Shown here piece by piece: positions 9,262 through 20,000 of a stretch of 64,000 bases of DNA; positions within the stretch are counted from its first letter, which is position 1; every line of letters begins with the position of its first letter. Origin of the DNA: Thermoanaerobaculia bacterium (GTDB taxonomy: Bacteria > Acidobacteriota > Thermoanaerobaculia > Multivoradales > Multivoraceae); NCBI GenBank assembly GCA_022826745.1, contig JAJDUI010000009.1:1-64000 (forward strand), given 5' to 3'. Under the pieces are notes generated by a model. It ran no database searches, was not told the DNA's origin, and was given only the letters and a program-made list of their open reading frames with translations. Both the position numbers and the translations under genes were made by a program.

Positions 9262-10494
9262 ATGGTGGCCAAGTCTTCGGTGACCACTGCGCCTCGTTGG
9301 TCATCCCTTAGAGTACGCTGCCTGCCTTCCAATAGGAGCGGATACGTTCGAGTGAAGTCGTCTCGCCGTCGTCATATGACTCGCCCCATGCCTCGGGCAG
9401 GAGCCTCTAGTTGGGAGCGTCGGGACTTCGTGGCCCCGGGCGAAGGTAGAGGCGATGCCGATCTAGTCGATCCTTGGGCGGCCGAGGAGAGTTCCCTCGC
9501 GTCTGGAGCGCGGGTTGGTGTCGAGTCCAGCGTTGTGCGGTCCGGTCAAGGTGCGCCGTCAGTCGCTGTTCAGACTGCTCGGGGTTCGGAAGATGTCCTC
9601 CCGGTCGCGAGTAACGAGTCCACCGATGGGCCACCTGGCTTGTGGGATGGTCCCGACAGCGATCTGGAAGATGCTGGGCTCCTGGAGGACTTCGCCGGGG
9701 CTGAAACCGATGACGGCCCCGAACAACGTTCGGAGGAGCCGACGTACGGCTCTGCCGCTGAAGGTGTGCTGCACGTTGGAGAGTCGGCCTTTGACGACGC
9801 GGAAGAGCTCCCGGGACTGGAGGACTTAGTAGACCACTTCGATCCGGAGGCCAGTCGTTCTCCGTGGGACTCCGAAGTCGAGGAGGATCCCTGGGACTAT
9901 CGGTCTTCCGAGAAGGCGGCGAAGATCGCGAGGCTCCTGATGGTGAGGCGCGAGTCGGAGCGCGCGACGGCGTTTACGGCCCTCCAGGACCTGTTTACTG
10001 AGCACCCGCATCCTGCGACCTTCCGAGCGATCACTGGTCTCTGCCGTGCAGGGATTGACCTGGACATGCTGATGACGACGGTGACGCTCCGGGACCTCTG
10101 GCTCGACGAACCTTGCACGTGGCAACGGCGTGGCGGCGGTCTTCACCTGCCGTCTTGGGAGTTGGCGTTGCGTGTTGCTGAGGCCCGGGCCGATTGGCCC
10201 GTCGAAGAAATGCTCGACCCCGGATGGCTTCAGGACTGGCACTCGCTGGCTCTGGGAAGCCCCGGATATCCAAGCCTAGCTGCGTACGTGGAGGTTGTTC
10301 TGGAGCGGATTCCGAGAGATCCGCGATGGGCGGAGCTGAGTCGTCGGGCGAGCGCTTTCGACCAAGCCGTGACGACCGCCGACCTTAGCGGTAATCGGCG
10401 CCGGCTTGACTGCGCGGTGGACCGGGCCGACAAACGGTCGCGCTACTACTTCGAGGTTGAGGCAGGTACGACGGATTCAAGAAATGTCTGGTGA
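9262..10494 (+). CDS. Unrecognised acidic protein coupled to a SNF2 helicase
   Basis: 410 residues from the ATG at 9262, which has GGGAGG eight bases upstream; the ATG at 9376 is an alternative (372 residues) that would leave more room for a divergent promoter. I do not recognise the family. The first two-fifths is low-complexity and strongly acidic (many D/E, G, S). The remainder looks folded and largely helical, with EKAAKIARLLMVRRESERATA and a Trp-rich segment (LRDLWLDEPCTWQRR). The end overlaps the start of the helicase gene by 11 bases, implying translational coupling and a joint function. The position between two defence-type helicases suggests a partner or recruitment subunit; that is inference. 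Confidence 0.6.
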   Translation: MVAKSSVTTAPRWSSLRVRCLPSNRSGYVRVKSSRRRHMTRPMPRAGASSWERRDFVAPGEGRGDADLVDPWAAEESSLASGARVGVESSVVRSGQGAPSVAVQTARGSEDVLPVASNESTDGPPGLWDGPDSDLEDAGLLEDFAGAETDDGPEQRSEEPTYGSAAEGVLHVGESAFDDAEELPGLEDLVDHFDPEASRSPWDSEVEEDPWDYRSSEKAAKIARLLMVRRESERATAFTALQDLFTEHPHPATFRAITGLCRAGIDLDMLMTTVTLRDLWLDEPCTWQRRGGGLHLPSWELALRVAEARADWPVEEMLDPGWLQDWHSLALGSPGYPSLAAYVEVVLERIPRDPRWAELSRRASAFDQAVTTADLSGNRRRLDCAVDRADKRSRYYFEVEAGTTDSRNVW

Positions 10495-13327
10495 GCGCCT
10501 GATTCCCACCACAGGCTGCTGGGTCCGCCGGCGCGTGGAGGATCGCGACCTGGGCCGGGTCTTGGCGTATAGGAAACGTGGCGACTCCGTCGAGCTGGAA
10601 GTTGAATGGCCAGGTCGGCGCGTTCGGTGGGAACCACTTGAGGTCCTGCGAAGCGGCTTCCAGGCGAAGTGGGCCGTCCAGGACGTGCCCGTTTCGGCTA
10701 CACGGAAGACCCTCGGGATCGGACGGGTGGTTGGTCTCCGCAATCTGGCGGGTAGGGAACAGGTCCTGGTGCAATGGGACGACGACGGCCGGTCCCTATG
10801 GTTGCCCTACGAGAATCTGCGGCGGGTCAAGGACGCGGAGATGCGGTACACGCGGGCGGAGGTGGGCGCCGACGACCATGCGGATCGCTTCCGGCTCAAG
10901 TTCCTGGCCCATGCCTTGGAGAACTGGAACCAGCTCACCGGCTCGTTGGATCGGCTGGATGTGGACCCCTTGCCCCACCAACTCCACCTCGTGCATCGGA
11001 TTCTCTCGTCGGGGAACAACAACTGGCTCATTGCCGATGATGTGGGGCTAGGCAAAACGATCGAGGTTGGCTTGTTGCTCGCTGCGCTGAGTCGCCGCGG
11101 GCAGGCACGGCGGGTGCTGATCGTTACGCCGGCGGGCCTGACAAGACAGTGGCAGGACGAGCTGAAGTACAAGTTTGAGCAGGACTATCGCATCTTCGGA
11201 AGGGACTTCGAGGTCCACGCAGCGGAGCACTGGCGGTACTACGATCGCGTCATCGTCTCGCTGGACTTGGCGAAGCGAGATGAGCGGCTAGCACTGCTTC
11301 GGCAGGCTGGCGGGTGGGATGTGGTCGTGTTCGATGAAGGCCACAAACTTAGTCGCCGTGGGTCAGCGCGTACAGAGAGGTACCGCCTAGCAGAGACGCT
11401 TCGTCCGTTGGCGGACGGCTTCCTCGTTCTCAGCGGAACTCCTCACCAGGGGTACGCGGATCGCTTCATCTTTCTCTTGGAGCTGGTGCGCCCCGATCTT
11501 CGTGAGCGAATCCGTACGCTCGATCTGAATCCGGAAGTCGTAGGGGAGCTCATTCTGCGCAATCGGAAGTCGAGCGTGACGGATGCCGAGGGACGCTTCA
11601 TCTTCAAGGGGCAGAAGGTGCATCGTGTGGCGATTCAGCCTTCGCCGGAAACACGGGCGTTCAACCGAGCCCTGCGGGAGTATCTGCGACGGGGCTATCG
11701 GGTCGGCGAAGAGGGAGGCCAGCAGCGTGCCATCGGTTTCGTGATGACGGTGTACCGAAAACTGGCCTCGTCAAGCATTGCCGCGATCGACTGCGCTCTG
11801 CGCCGACGGCTGGAACGTCTCGGTCATCAGGAAGGTGCGCCGCCGGAGGGGCGGGACCTTGACCTGGCCTCCGTCGATATCGAGGATCTGATCGAGGGAG
11901 GAGACGATCAGGACGATTTGGCCGAAGCAGGTCGAGTTGCACGGGCGCCTGAGTTCTTCCAGTTCGAGCGCGGGATGATCGCTGACCTGTTGCAGTTGTG
12001 TGCACAGATTCGTCCCCAGGACGAGAAGCTCCGGGTGTTCCTGGAGGACGTGGTCGCCGGGATCGACGACAAGGAGAAGCTCCTGGTCTTCACTGAGTAC
12101 CGCATGACGCAACAGTATCTTCGGGAAGAGTTGGAGAAGCGCTTCCCTGACGCCGGAGGCGTGCTGCTCATTCACGGCGGGATGAGTCTCTCCGAGAAGC
12201 TAGCAGCGATCGGCGAGTTCAACGAGGGCGCTCCCCGCTTCCTCGTCTCCACCGAGGCAGGTGGAGAAGGCCTGAATCTGCATCGGTCTTGCCACATCAT
12301 GGTCAACTACGATCTGCCGTGGAGTCCGGCAAGACTTGTGCAACGCGTTGGTCGGCTGTACCGATACGGGCAAGATCGTCCAGTTGTCGTCTTCAATCTG
12401 CATGCGAAGGACAGCTTCGACAACGCTTTGATTGACCTCATGCTGAGCCGTGTGGACACAATCGTGCGCGACATGATGCCGGTCGGCGAGGAGTTCAGCG
12501 AGCGCTTGCACACGGAGATCGTCGGCGAGGTGCTGGAGCAGGTGGACATGGCCTCAGTGCTGAGGAGCTCGACCGAGTTCGTCGTCGAGCGCAGCAAGGA
12601 GCAGGTGGACGATGCGGTCGAGCGTGCTCGGCGGGCAAGAGGCCTCCAGGACGAGATTCTGGCGTTTGCTTCCAGCTTCGATCCGGAGGCCTTTCGCGGC
12701 GTCGTGAACCTGACCATGGAGCACGTTAGGGCGTTCGTCGACGGCATGTTGCCTCGGCTTGGTGTTGAGACGAGGAATCTGCGCCACGGCGGTCGCGTGG
12801 TGGAGTTGCGGCTTCCGGAGGCGTTTAGGGGAAGGTTCGCGGAGTTTGGACGACGGACCGTCGTCGACGTAACGACGGATCGTCGGCTGGCGCAGCGGTT
12901 CCAGGACGACGTCTTGCTTGATTTCGGAAGTGAGTTCTTCCGCTATCTCATCGAGGAGGGGAAATCGTTGGCGTTTGACGGAGTCTACGGTTCCGTCAGC
13001 GGCTGCGGCACAGAAGGGACTCTGGGGGCGATCAAGGTGCGATGGCAGAACGATCAAGGTGCCCCGGTCCTCGACGAACTCCTGGCTGCCTTCGTCAACG
13101 GGCGCACTGGAGACGTGGAAGCGGGGCCGGCGTTCGTCGCGAAGTGGCTTCTCGGCAAAGGAAGCGTGGCTCCGGTCCCGCCCGGCACTGTTGAGGGCCG
13201 GCGAGAGACCATTCGAAGGTTGAAGTCGGCTGGAGAAGTTCGGCTGCTGAACGAGAGCACGCGCTTCAAGCATCCGAACGGCTTGGTCTTGCTGGCGGCC
13301 GGTGACTTGTCGCGCGCGGACGAGTGA
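10484..13327 (+). CDS. SNF2/RapA-like helicase
   Basis: 947 residues. The start at ATG 10484 is inside the end of the preceding gene. The N-terminal ~130 residues repeat a small beta-barrel pattern (GCWVRRRVEDRDLGRVLAY; IGRVVGLRNLAGREQVLVQW), as in RapA-type ATPases. Motifs follow: IADDVGLGKTIEVG (about residues 180-193), VVVFDEGHKL (DEGH box), LVLSGTPHQG, LVFTEYR, VSTEAGGEGLNLH and VQRVGRLYRYGQ. The C-terminal ~350 residues are unassigned. Such ATPases translocate on duplex DNA or remodel nucleoprotein and occur in DISARM, Dpd and other island systems. Two diverging helicase operons suggest a compound defence locus. A short GC hairpin follows the stop. Confidence 0.8.
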   Translation: MSGERLIPTTGCWVRRRVEDRDLGRVLAYRKRGDSVELEVEWPGRRVRWEPLEVLRSGFQAKWAVQDVPVSATRKTLGIGRVVGLRNLAGREQVLVQWDDDGRSLWLPYENLRRVKDAEMRYTRAEVGADDHADRFRLKFLAHALENWNQLTGSLDRLDVDPLPHQLHLVHRILSSGNNNWLIADDVGLGKTIEVGLLLAALSRRGQARRVLIVTPAGLTRQWQDELKYKFEQDYRIFGRDFEVHAAEHWRYYDRVIVSLDLAKRDERLALLRQAGGWDVVVFDEGHKLSRRGSARTERYRLAETLRPLADGFLVLSGTPHQGYADRFIFLLELVRPDLRERIRTLDLNPEVVGELILRNRKSSVTDAEGRFIFKGQKVHRVAIQPSPETRAFNRALREYLRRGYRVGEEGGQQRAIGFVMTVYRKLASSSIAAIDCALRRRLERLGHQEGAPPEGRDLDLASVDIEDLIEGGDDQDDLAEAGRVARAPEFFQFERGMIADLLQLCAQIRPQDEKLRVFLEDVVAGIDDKEKLLVFTEYRMTQQYLREELEKRFPDAGGVLLIHGGMSLSEKLAAIGEFNEGAPRFLVSTEAGGEGLNLHRSCHIMVNYDLPWSPARLVQRVGRLYRYGQDRPVVVFNLHAKDSFDNALIDLMLSRVDTIVRDMMPVGEEFSERLHTEIVGEVLEQVDMASVLRSSTEFVVERSKEQVDDAVERARRARGLQDEILAFASSFDPEAFRGVVNLTMEHVRAFVDGMLPRLGVETRNLRHGGRVVELRLPEAFRGRFAEFGRRTVVDVTTDRRLAQRFQDDVLLDFGSEFFRYLIEEGKSLAFDGVYGSVSGCGTEGTLGAIKVRWQNDQGAPVLDELLAAFVNGRTGDVEAGPAFVAKWLLGKGSVAPVPPGTVEGRRETIRRLKSAGEVRLLNESTRFKHPNGLVLLAAGDLSRADE

Positions 13328-13363
13328 GTCTCGCGCTCGCCGCTTCACGGATTCAGGCCTGAT

Positions 13364-13381
13364 GCGGGCCAGAAGGCCCGC
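13364..13381 (+). terminator. GC hairpin after the SNF2 helicase gene
   Basis: GCGGGCC - AGAA - GGCCCGC forms a 7-bp stem with a 4-base loop, 36 bases after the helicase stop. There is no T tract, so intrinsic termination is plausible but unproven. Confidence 0.4.
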
Positions 13382-13471
13382 GCACCCAGAGAACCGCCGT
13401 TGCCGAGGCGTGAGTCTCTAGTGTGACCGGGCGGGGATCGCTACGGGCTTCGGGGGCCAATTGGTCGCTCT

Positions 13472-14524
13472 TCAGGCGTACATCACCGCGGCCGCCTGCT
13501 CCCTGAGCGCGGTCGGATTCCCCATCATCTGCCGGTCGTAGCCGGCGCGCTTGTAGAAGATGTGCATGTCGCACTCGTGGGTGAAGCCCATGCCGCCGAA
13601 GACCTGCGTGGTCATCGTCACGGCGGTGCTGGCGACTTCGGTGGCATGAGCCTTGAGCAGGGGGGCGAGGTGGTCGATCTCGTCCGATTCCCCGTCCCAG
13701 GCGTCGGCGGTGTGCCAGAGCAGGGACTGGACAGGATCGACTTCGGCCAGGACCTCGGCGCAGATGTGCTTCACCGCCTGGAAGGAGCCGATGATCCGCT
13801 CGAACTGCTTGCGCTCCTTGGCGTACTCGACGGAGATGTGCAGCCCCTTCTGGGCTGCGCCGAGGGCGTCGGCGGCAAGGGCGATCCGGGCGGCATGGAC
13901 GGCTCGCCGCGTGCTGTCGGCGCTGCCGCCGAGGCTCTCGGCCGCTCCCAGGTCGATTCCGGAGAACGTGACCTCGGCGACCCGACGCGTGTCGTCGACC
14001 GTCTCGAGCGGTTCGATGTCGATGCCGGGGATGGAAGCGTCAAGCAGGTGCAGGCTGCCCCCTGACTCGAGCAGGAAGGCGTCGGACCATGGGGCATCGG
14101 GCACGTAGAGGACGGCGCCGTCGATCCGTCCGTCGTCGATCGGCGCATCGAGGATCGGCGTGATCAGCGACCTGCCCTCGGCGATCCCTTCGAGCAGGGC
14201 GCTCCGCCGGTCTCCGGCGTCGGCCCCAGCGAGCAGCAGTGGCGCCAGCACGTAGGCCGAGTGGAAGTTGACGGGCGCCGCGGCTCGACCGAGTTCCTGC
14301 GCGGCGATCGCCGCCTCCTGCATCCCGAGTTCCGAACCGCCGAGGTCCATGTCGATCAGGAGCCCCGTGATCCCCTGGTCGCCGAGCTGGCCGTGGATTG
14401 CCTCGTCGCGGCCGGATTCCGAATCCATCGCGCGGCGGACGCGCTCGATGCCCACGTCCTGGGCCAGAAAGCGGGCGATCGAGTCTCGGAGCAGCTCCTG
14501 CGGCTGCGTCAGTCCAAAGTCCAT
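13472..14524 (-). CDS. Acyl-CoA dehydrogenase family protein (second subunit of a pair)
   Basis: 350 residues with the helical N-terminal domain (MDFGLTQPQELLRDSIARFL), the middle beta domain and the C-terminal helical domain, including KERKQFERIIGSFQAVKH and QVFGGMGFTHECDMHIFYKRA. These flavoproteins oxidise acyl-CoA thioesters to enoyl-CoA and pass electrons to ETF. The gene follows another acyl-CoA dehydrogenase by 28 bases on the same strand. Adjacent pairs of this kind form heterotetramers acting on bulky side chains (for example ChsE/FadE pairs in steroid degradation). The substrate cannot be assigned here and no other beta-oxidation gene is nearby. Confidence 0.88.
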   Translation of the reverse strand: MDFGLTQPQELLRDSIARFLAQDVGIERVRRAMDSESGRDEAIHGQLGDQGITGLLIDMDLGGSELGMQEAAIAAQELGRAAAPVNFHSAYVLAPLLLAGADAGDRRSALLEGIAEGRSLITPILDAPIDDGRIDGAVLYVPDAPWSDAFLLESGGSLHLLDASIPGIDIEPLETVDDTRRVAEVTFSGIDLGAAESLGGSADSTRRAVHAARIALAADALGAAQKGLHISVEYAKERKQFERIIGSFQAVKHICAEVLAEVDPVQSLLWHTADAWDGESDEIDHLAPLLKAHATEVASTAVTMTTQVFGGMGFTHECDMHIFYKRAGYDRQMMGNPTALREQAAAVMYA

Positions 14525-14552
14525 GTTCGAGGACTCCTTGTGGCTCCGGCCG

Positions 14553-15746
14553 TCAGGCCGCGGCCGGTTTCGGCTCCCGCGGCAGACCGAGTCCCCGCTC
14601 GCCGATGATGTTCTTCTGGATCTGGGCGGTGCCGCCGCCGATGATCAGGCCCAGGGCATACATGTAGTTGCGCTGCCAGTTGCCGTAGTCGCGGACGTGC
14701 TTCGAGCCGCGCTTGAGCACGCCGCGCTCGGCCATTGCGTCGATGGCGAGAGCGCAGATGTCGTAGTTCAACTGGCAGTTGTTCAGCTTGACGATCAGGC
14801 CGCCCGCGCCCGAGTCCCTCTTCTTCAGCCGATCGGTGAGCAGGCGTAACTGGTGGTACTTCATGGCCTGCACCCGACCCTCGAGCTTGAGCAGCCGGTC
14901 CCGGTAGACGGGCGAGTCGATCAGGCCGGTTTCGCGCAGGATGTCCACGCAACCGGCGACGTAGCTCTCGGTCGCGTTCGAGCGGCCGAGCATGTTGCGC
15001 TCGAAGCGCAGCGTGTAGGTGCCGACCTCCCAGCCCTGGCCCGGGCGGCCGATCACGTTGGTCGCCGGTACGCGCACGTCGGTGAAGAAGACCTCGTTGA
15101 AGGAGGCGTCGCCGGTCATCGTCATCAGCGGCCGCACGTCGATCCCGGGCGTATCCATCGGCAGCACGATGTAGCTGATCCCCGCGTGCTTCCCGGCGTC
15201 GGCTTCCGTGCGAATCAGAGCGAACATCATCTCCGCTTCGCGGGCGCCGCTGGTCCAGATTTTCTGGCCGTTGATCACGTACTCGTCGCCGTCCAGCACC
15301 GCGGACGTGCGCAGCGACGCCAGGTCGGAGCCGGAGCCCGGTTCGCTGTACCCCTGGCACCAGATCATCTCGCCGCGGATCGTCGGCCGGATCAAGTCCT
15401 GCTTCTGGTCTTCACGGCCGAAGTGCAGCAGCGTCGGGACGAACATGCTGATGCCCTGGTTCTCCATGCCGAGGGAAACCCCGGCGTCTTGGAACTCCTC
15501 TTCGATGACCAGGCTGGCGAGGGGGTCGGGCTCGTGGCCGGCGCCGCCATAGCGTTGCGGGATCTCGCGGCCTGCGTAGCCTCCATCGACGAGCCGTTTC
15601 TGCCACTCGACGACGCGCCTGCGCACCTCCGAGGCGTCGCCGCCGAAGCCGGGGCCGGCGGGAACGACGGCGTCCTCGTTCGCGGCGAAGAAAGAGCGGA
15701 CCTCCTCGCGGAGAGAGTCGTATTCGGAGCCGATCAATGTGTCCAT
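14553..15746 (-). CDS. Acyl-CoA dehydrogenase family protein (first subunit of a pair)
   Basis: 397 residues from ATG 15746 (MDTLIGSEYDSLREEVRSF). It has the family signature segments QGYSEPGSGSDLASLRTSA (flavin/substrate region), INGQKIWTSGA, and the C-terminal GTAQIQKNIIGERGLGLP, where the acidic residue usual in G-T-x-E-I-Q is replaced by Ala-Gln. The usual C-terminal catalytic glutamate position is therefore not obvious, which fits heteromeric enzymes in which one subunit carries catalysis. It is transcribed ahead of the second dehydrogenase as a two-gene operon. It is assigned to CoA-ester oxidation with electron transfer to ETF; the substrate is unknown. Confidence 0.88.
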   Translation of the reverse strand: MDTLIGSEYDSLREEVRSFFAANEDAVVPAGPGFGGDASEVRRRVVEWQKRLVDGGYAGREIPQRYGGAGHEPDPLASLVIEEEFQDAGVSLGMENQGISMFVPTLLHFGREDQKQDLIRPTIRGEMIWCQGYSEPGSGSDLASLRTSAVLDGDEYVINGQKIWTSGAREAEMMFALIRTEADAGKHAGISYIVLPMDTPGIDVRPLMTMTGDASFNEVFFTDVRVPATNVIGRPGQGWEVGTYTLRFERNMLGRSNATESYVAGCVDILRETGLIDSPVYRDRLLKLEGRVQAMKYHQLRLLTDRLKKRDSGAGGLIVKLNNCQLNYDICALAIDAMAERGVLKRGSKHVRDYGNWQRNYMYALGLIIGGGTAQIQKNIIGERGLGLPREPKPAAA

Positions 15747-15864
15747 GATGGGCGCGACTCTATCCTGTGCGGGGGCCCTCGTCAGCACGCCCGAGCGTTC
15801 AGAGTAAGCTGTCGGGTTCTACACTCCGGCGAACGACAACCTCGGGAAGGGCGGCGACGACAAG

Positions 15865-17043
15865 ATGGGCGACGACACCGTGGAGGCAGGGCTGGCGGAA
15901 GGGGCCGGGGACGACGGGGCGCCGAGGCACTCGAGCCGCGATGCCGTCCGCCTGGAGCGGTTGCGGCAGGCCGCGGCCTCGGCCGGCGCGGACGCCGTCG
16001 TGCTGACGCCGGGAGCCACGTTGACCTGGCTCCTGGGCCACCACTTCGACGGCCACGAGCGGCTCTTCCTGCTCATCGTGCCGACCGCCGACGCTCCGGT
16101 GGCCATCGTCCCCGCGCTGGAGGAGGCCAACTTCCGCGGCGTCGCGCCGGCGGTCGAGTCGGTGCACCTCTGGGACGACGCGGACGGTCCGGAGGAAGCC
16201 GCGGCCGCGGCCTTCAAGGGCCTCGGAAAGGCGTCGCGGGTGGCGGTCGAACCGCTCAGCCTGCGCTACATGGAGGTCCAGCACCTGTCCCGCGAGCTTC
16301 CGAAGGCGAAGCTCGAGAGCGCCGAGTCGATCGTGAGCGAACTGCGGCTCAAGAAAAGCGACGAGGAGGCGAAAGCGATCCAGCAGGCGTCGAAGATCGC
16401 CGAGGCGGCGCTCGAGTTCACGCTGCGGGACGTCAAGCCGGGACGCACCGAGCGCGAGATCGCGGCCAAGCTCTCGAGCGAGCTGCTTCGTCGCGGCGGG
16501 GGCGGCATCTCCTTCGGCCCGATCGTTCTCAGCGGTCCGAAGAGCGCTCTGCCCCACGGGGTGCCCGACGAGCGGGAGATGGAGGAAGGCGAGTTCCTGC
16601 TGATCGACTTCGGGACCTCGTTCGACGGCTACCACTGCGACATCACCCGCACGTTCGTCGTCAGCGGCTCCCCGACGGACCGCATGCGGGAGGTCTACGA
16701 GGCCGTGCTGCAGGCGAACATCCGCGGAGTGGCGGCGTCACGTCCCGGCGTCACCTACGAGTACGTCCACAAGAACTGTCAGGCGAACCTGCGTGCCGCG
16801 CGCTTCAAGGAGTTCATGACTCATCGCACCGGCCACGGCCTGGGCCTGGAGATCCACGAGCCGCCGTCCGTGATGGCGGGCAACACCGACGTCGTCGAGG
16901 AGGGGGCGGTGTTCACGATCGAGCCGGGCCTCTACCTGGACGGCTGGGGCGGCGTGCGGATCGAGGACAACGTCCGGGTGACCGAGCAGGGCTGCGAGCT
17001 TCTCACCTCGTCGCCGAGGGAGCTGCGAATCCTCGGCGCCTAG
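15865..17043 (+). CDS. M24 family metallopeptidase (Xaa-Pro aminopeptidase-like)
   Basis: 392 residues. It has an N-terminal creatinase-like domain (about 25-150) and a C-terminal pita-bread catalytic domain. The five metal ligands are visible: the two aspartates in LLIDFGTSFDGYHCDITRTF, the histidine in HRTGHGLGLEIHEPP, and the glutamates in FTIEPGLYL and VRIEDNV. Enzymes of this type remove N-terminal residues ahead of proline using two Mn or Co ions. There is no signal peptide, so it is cytoplasmic. The last four bases overlap the convergent receptor gene. Confidence 0.9.
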   Translation: MGDDTVEAGLAEGAGDDGAPRHSSRDAVRLERLRQAAASAGADAVVLTPGATLTWLLGHHFDGHERLFLLIVPTADAPVAIVPALEEANFRGVAPAVESVHLWDDADGPEEAAAAAFKGLGKASRVAVEPLSLRYMEVQHLSRELPKAKLESAESIVSELRLKKSDEEAKAIQQASKIAEAALEFTLRDVKPGRTEREIAAKLSSELLRRGGGGISFGPIVLSGPKSALPHGVPDEREMEEGEFLLIDFGTSFDGYHCDITRTFVVSGSPTDRMREVYEAVLQANIRGVAASRPGVTYEYVHKNCQANLRAARFKEFMTHRTGHGLGLEIHEPPSVMAGNTDVVEEGAVFTIEPGLYLDGWGGVRIEDNVRVTEQGCELLTSSPRELRILGA

Positions 17044-20000
17044 AAATGAACCCGCAGGCCGATCTGGCCGCGGCGGCTGTCTCCCAGGCCGCTGCGGATC
17101 GTGCCGTCGAAGTTGAAGAGCAGGGAGCCCTGGGAAGCGTCGAGGCGGTTGTCGGCGTTCGTCAGGTTGAAGATCTCGAAGACCGGTTCGAGGGTGACGC
17201 CGCGGCGGAGCGTGAAGGGGCGTGACAGGCGGATGTCCCAGGTGAGGAAGTCGTTGTCGCGCCGTAGCGTGTTGCGCTGAAGGACGCGGCCGTCGGCGCA
17301 GATGCGGTCGGACGGCTGGGCGGCTCTCTGGCCCGGGTCGGCGCAGGATTCCGACACGGGCGACGCCGACAGGTAGCGGAACACGTTGCTGAACTGGACC
17401 TCGCCGGGGAGGGCGAAGAGCAGGTAGCCGGCGACCTGGTGACGGCGGTCGCGGTCGGACCAGCCGAACTCAGGCCCCAGGCTCGTGGGGTCGGCGTAGC
17501 GGAAGGTGAAGGGATCACGCTCGTTGTCGTCGTCGGAGCGATCCCGGCTGAAGGTGTAGTTCACCTCGAAGGTGAGCAGTCCGTCGAAGGCGTCGCGGCC
17601 GCGCAGGGTCGCGGTGAACCCGTCGTAGCGCGAGCGTGCCGAACTCTCCGTGTTGTTCAGGGCGTTGATGCCGCCGCCGCCCGGATGGGTGCCGATGCCG
17701 AAGGGTGACCCGAAGGCCAGGTGGTTCCGGTCGACGAAGCGGAAGAGTTCATCCGTCCGGGCGTGCTGGTAGGCGAGTTCGGCGGTCAGGCCGCGGCCCA
17801 GCCGGCGCTCGTAACCCGCGCCGAAGGACCAGGTCTCGGGCAGTTCGAGGTCCCGGTCGACGACCGTGATGTCGGGCAGGAAGGGCAGCGTGTCCGAGCC
17901 GTCGATCTGCTCGTCGATCGACGGCACCGCGCCGAGCGCCGGCGAGGCGGCGCTGCTCCTGAACAGGACCTGCTGGAAGGCGCCGTTCGTCGTGCGTGGA
18001 CCGGCCAGGACCAGGCTGGGTATGCGGGAGACGTAGGAGCCTGCGTTCAGCCGCAGCACGTTGGAGCCGTCGCCCGAGGCGTCCCAGACCATGCCGAGAC
18101 GCGGCTGGAAGTTGTCGAGATCGTCGGGGATCGTGCCGTCCGAGGGAAACCGCGGGTCATCCAGGTAGGGCGCGAAGTATGTGTTCTCCGGTTCGATCAG
18201 CGGGTCCGGATTCCAGGTTCCTTCCCAGCGGAGACCGAGGTTCAGGACGACCCGGTCGCTCGCCTGCCAGGTGTCCTGGAGGAAGAGAGCGACCTCGTCG
18301 ACGTCGAAGGCCTGCCTGCCCAGGTCCTCCGGCGGGATGCCGGGCACGGTGGCGGCCTGCAGGTAGAGGAGGACGGGTCCGGTGATCTCGGCCCCCTGCG
18401 GGCAGGCGCCGGCGGCGCTGCTCGATCCGTCCGAGCAGGTGACGTAGCCGTTCCCTTGCTCGACGAAGTTGATGAAGCCATCCACCGAGTCGAAGATGTA
18501 GCGGCTGTTGCCGAAGCCCAGGAACTGCTGGGCGATGCCGGTCCGGTTCGCCTCGATGCCCGCCTTGACCAGGTGGTCGCCGAGCAGCGTGGAGACGTTG
18601 TCGACGAGCTGCTGGCGGTCGTCCGCCGCGTCGGCGCCGATCGGCAGGAAGAACGGCAGGCCGATGCGGAAGCCGTCGGCGAAGTCCATCGCGATGTCGG
18701 GGAAGGGCCTGCCCCCGAGAACCCGGTACGGCGGCTGGGGCGGCGGCTCGACTCCCGGCTGCAGCGGTCCGCCGTAGCGTCGCGGCCGGTGCTCGCGCGC
18801 CCATTGCAGGCGGAGCTCGTTCGAGGTCCGGTTGCTGAGGAGGGAGCGCAGGCTCAGGTTGACCGCGTGCGAGTAGTCCTGCTCGATGCCGTTCGCGGAC
18901 AGGCCCCAGGAGTCGACATCGAAGGTGCCGTTCTCCTGTTCGGACCATGTGTAGTTGTACTTGACCGACGCCTGGTGGCTTTCGCTGAGGTTGAGGTCCA
19001 GCTTGGCGATCAGGGCGCGGTTGTCGTCGGTGCGCTCGATGGGACCGAACTCGTCGTCGAACAGGCCGGGCCAGCGGTTCCGCAGGAAACGGTCGAGCCG
19101 CGCCAGGTTGGCGGGGCCGGCGACGCCGCGCACGAGTTGCTTGGTCTCCGAGGCGTCCTGCTCGTCGTAGGCGCCGAAGAAGAACACCCGCTCGCGCCGG
19201 ATCGGCCCGCCGAGCGTGAAGCCGTACTGCAGACGCGAGAAGTCGGGCTTCGCCGCTTCGCCGGAAGGATGCTCGGTCGAGATGCCGTCCCACTGCCGGA
19301 ACGTATGCATCGTGCCCTCGAGCTCGTTCGTGCCGGACTTCGTGATCACGTTGACGAAGCCGCCGGCCGAGCGCCCGAACTCGGCCGTCGCGCCCTGGTT
19401 GATGACCACCATCTCCTGGATCGCGTCCTGGTTGAAGGTGAAGGCCGGGCGCTGGCCGCCCCGTTGCTCGCCGAAGAAGGAGTTGTTGAAGTCGGCGCCG
19501 TCGACGATGAAGTTGTTGAAGATGCCGCGCTGGCCGCTGATGTTCAGCTCGTCGCCGTCCGGCCCCTGTGAGAGTGAGGCGCCCGGCGTGAGCAGGGTCA
19601 GGTCGAAGAAGTTGCGGCCGTTCGTGGGCAGGCCCTCGATCACTTCGTCGGCTAGCCGCTGGGAGGTCGTCACGTCTTCGGTCGCGGGCGTGCCGTAGGC
19701 GTCCGTCGACACCGTGATCTCCTCGGCGACGACCTCCTTCAGTTCGATGTCGAGGTTCAGACTCTCGCCGACGCGAAGCGTCAGGCCGTCGATCCGCTCC
19801 ATCAGTCCTTCGTCGTCCCTGGTCACGATCAGTTCGTAGGAACCAAGCGGCAGCAGCGTGCGGGCGAAGGTGCCCGTGGCCGTCGTCTGCACGGATGTCA
19901 CGAACCCCGTCTCGGCGTGCTGGATCAGCACCTGAGCACCGCCGACAGTGGCTCCATCGGGCCCGCGGACCGTGCCGCGGATGATGCCGGTCGTCGCCTC

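Noticed and set aside
17721-19571. A 616-codon plus-strand frame inside the Oar-like receptor
   Set aside because: Composition is Val/Gly/Arg/Glu-rich with no motifs; the opposite strand carries a complete receptor with signal peptide, plug and barrel end.
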